Source: Rhodoferax sp.
GTDB taxonomy: Bacteria > Pseudomonadota > Gammaproteobacteria > Burkholderiales > Burkholderiaceae_C
Direction of reading: 5' to 3'
DNA length: 64,000 nucleotides
Assembly: GCF_028688795.1 (NCBI RefSeq)
Contig: NZ_JAQTXM010000015.1
Coordinates: forward strand, 57,352 to 121,351
Position 1 is the stretch's first letter. Each line of letters begins with the position of its first letter. The position numbers and the translations under genes are program-made. Below the pieces are notes generated by a model. The model was not told the origin of the DNA. It saw nothing but the letters and a program-made list of their open reading frames with translations, and did no database searches. Below, in pieces: positions 63,990-64,000 of the stretch.

Positions 63990-64000
63990 GTCATTTGGCG
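63883..64000 (-). mobile_element. Possible left end of an insertion sequence, cut by the window edge
   Basis: From about 63883 the sequence (CTAGGAGTCTGGGCGGCAGACC onward in shorter pieces) interrupts the oxidoreductase gene. On the minus strand a frame reads PNDLSVTNDMLVGRRVHHR and a stop at 63939-63941, with about 55 bases to the presumed element end, a layout like a transposase 3' end. The family is not recognised and the other end lies outside the window. Confidence 0.4.

Overview
This 64 kb window is a chromosomal segment of a betaproteobacterium, most likely from the family Comamonadaceae (Rhodoferax/Polaromonas/Acidovorax-like). The evidence is the spc-alpha ribosomal operon with Comamonadaceae-like proteins, moderately high GC, TRAP and TAXI transporters, YaeQ, the Cfa/DUF1365/FAD-oxidoreductase lipid cluster, and a dispersed repeat of about 50-65 bp scattered between and inside genes. 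The assignment comes from recognised protein families, not from a database search.

Layout. 1-4.1 kb: proC and a divergent glpK/glpD pair for glycerol use. 4.1-13.3 kb: one long operon from rplN to rplQ (17 translation proteins including secY, infA and rpmJ, plus rpoA), followed at once by an initiator tRNA-fMet and a strong terminator. 13.5-17.6 kb: a SPOR-domain membrane protein, yaeQ, purB and a glutathione S-transferase. 17.6-25.0 kb: an eight-gene minus-strand operon (FAD oxidoreductase, DUF1365, Cfa-like methyltransferase, chalcone-isomerase-like protein, MFS carrier, DUF3833 lipoprotein, SDR, NTF2-like protein) that looks like a membrane fatty-acid modification system. 25.0-25.6 kb is non-coding and full of tandem repeats and hairpins. 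25.6-34.7 kb: signalling and envelope genes: a frameshifted degenerate HD-domain gene, heptose adenylyltransferase, TlpA-like thioredoxin, two thioesterases, a chemotaxis receptor with a zinc-binding CZB domain followed by an EAL-domain remnant, an Atm1-type ABC exporter and a diguanylate cyclase.

34.7-42.6 kb is a stress-flavoured accessory stretch: short TspO, a flavin disulfide reductase, CsbD, glycine-zipper proteins, a cyanide-insensitive alternative oxidase preceded by two tiny overlapping ORFs, a patatin-like lipase, a glyoxalase-like protein and an rRNA pseudouridine synthase. 42.7-51.6 kb holds two tripartite carboxylate uptake systems (DctPQM and TAXI) flanking an esterase and a D-amino-acid transaminase. 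51.7-57.4 kb contains htpG, an exonuclease, an FKBP isomerase, an Hsp20 and an SrkA-type kinase; htpG and hsp20 each carry a matching sigma-32-like promoter. 57.4-62.5 kb is a tandem pair of type II/IV secretion ATPases in which the second copy has lost key catalytic residues. The window ends in a GMC oxidoreductase gene broken by foreign sequence, probably the end of an insertion sequence.

The most notable signals are: the dispersed repeat, four copies of which lie in frame inside protein-coding genes; the duplicated secretion ATPase with a probable pseudo-ATPase partner; the structured region before hsp20; the tiny ORF chain before the alternative oxidase; and decay of c-di-GMP-type genes (HD frameshift, EAL remnant).
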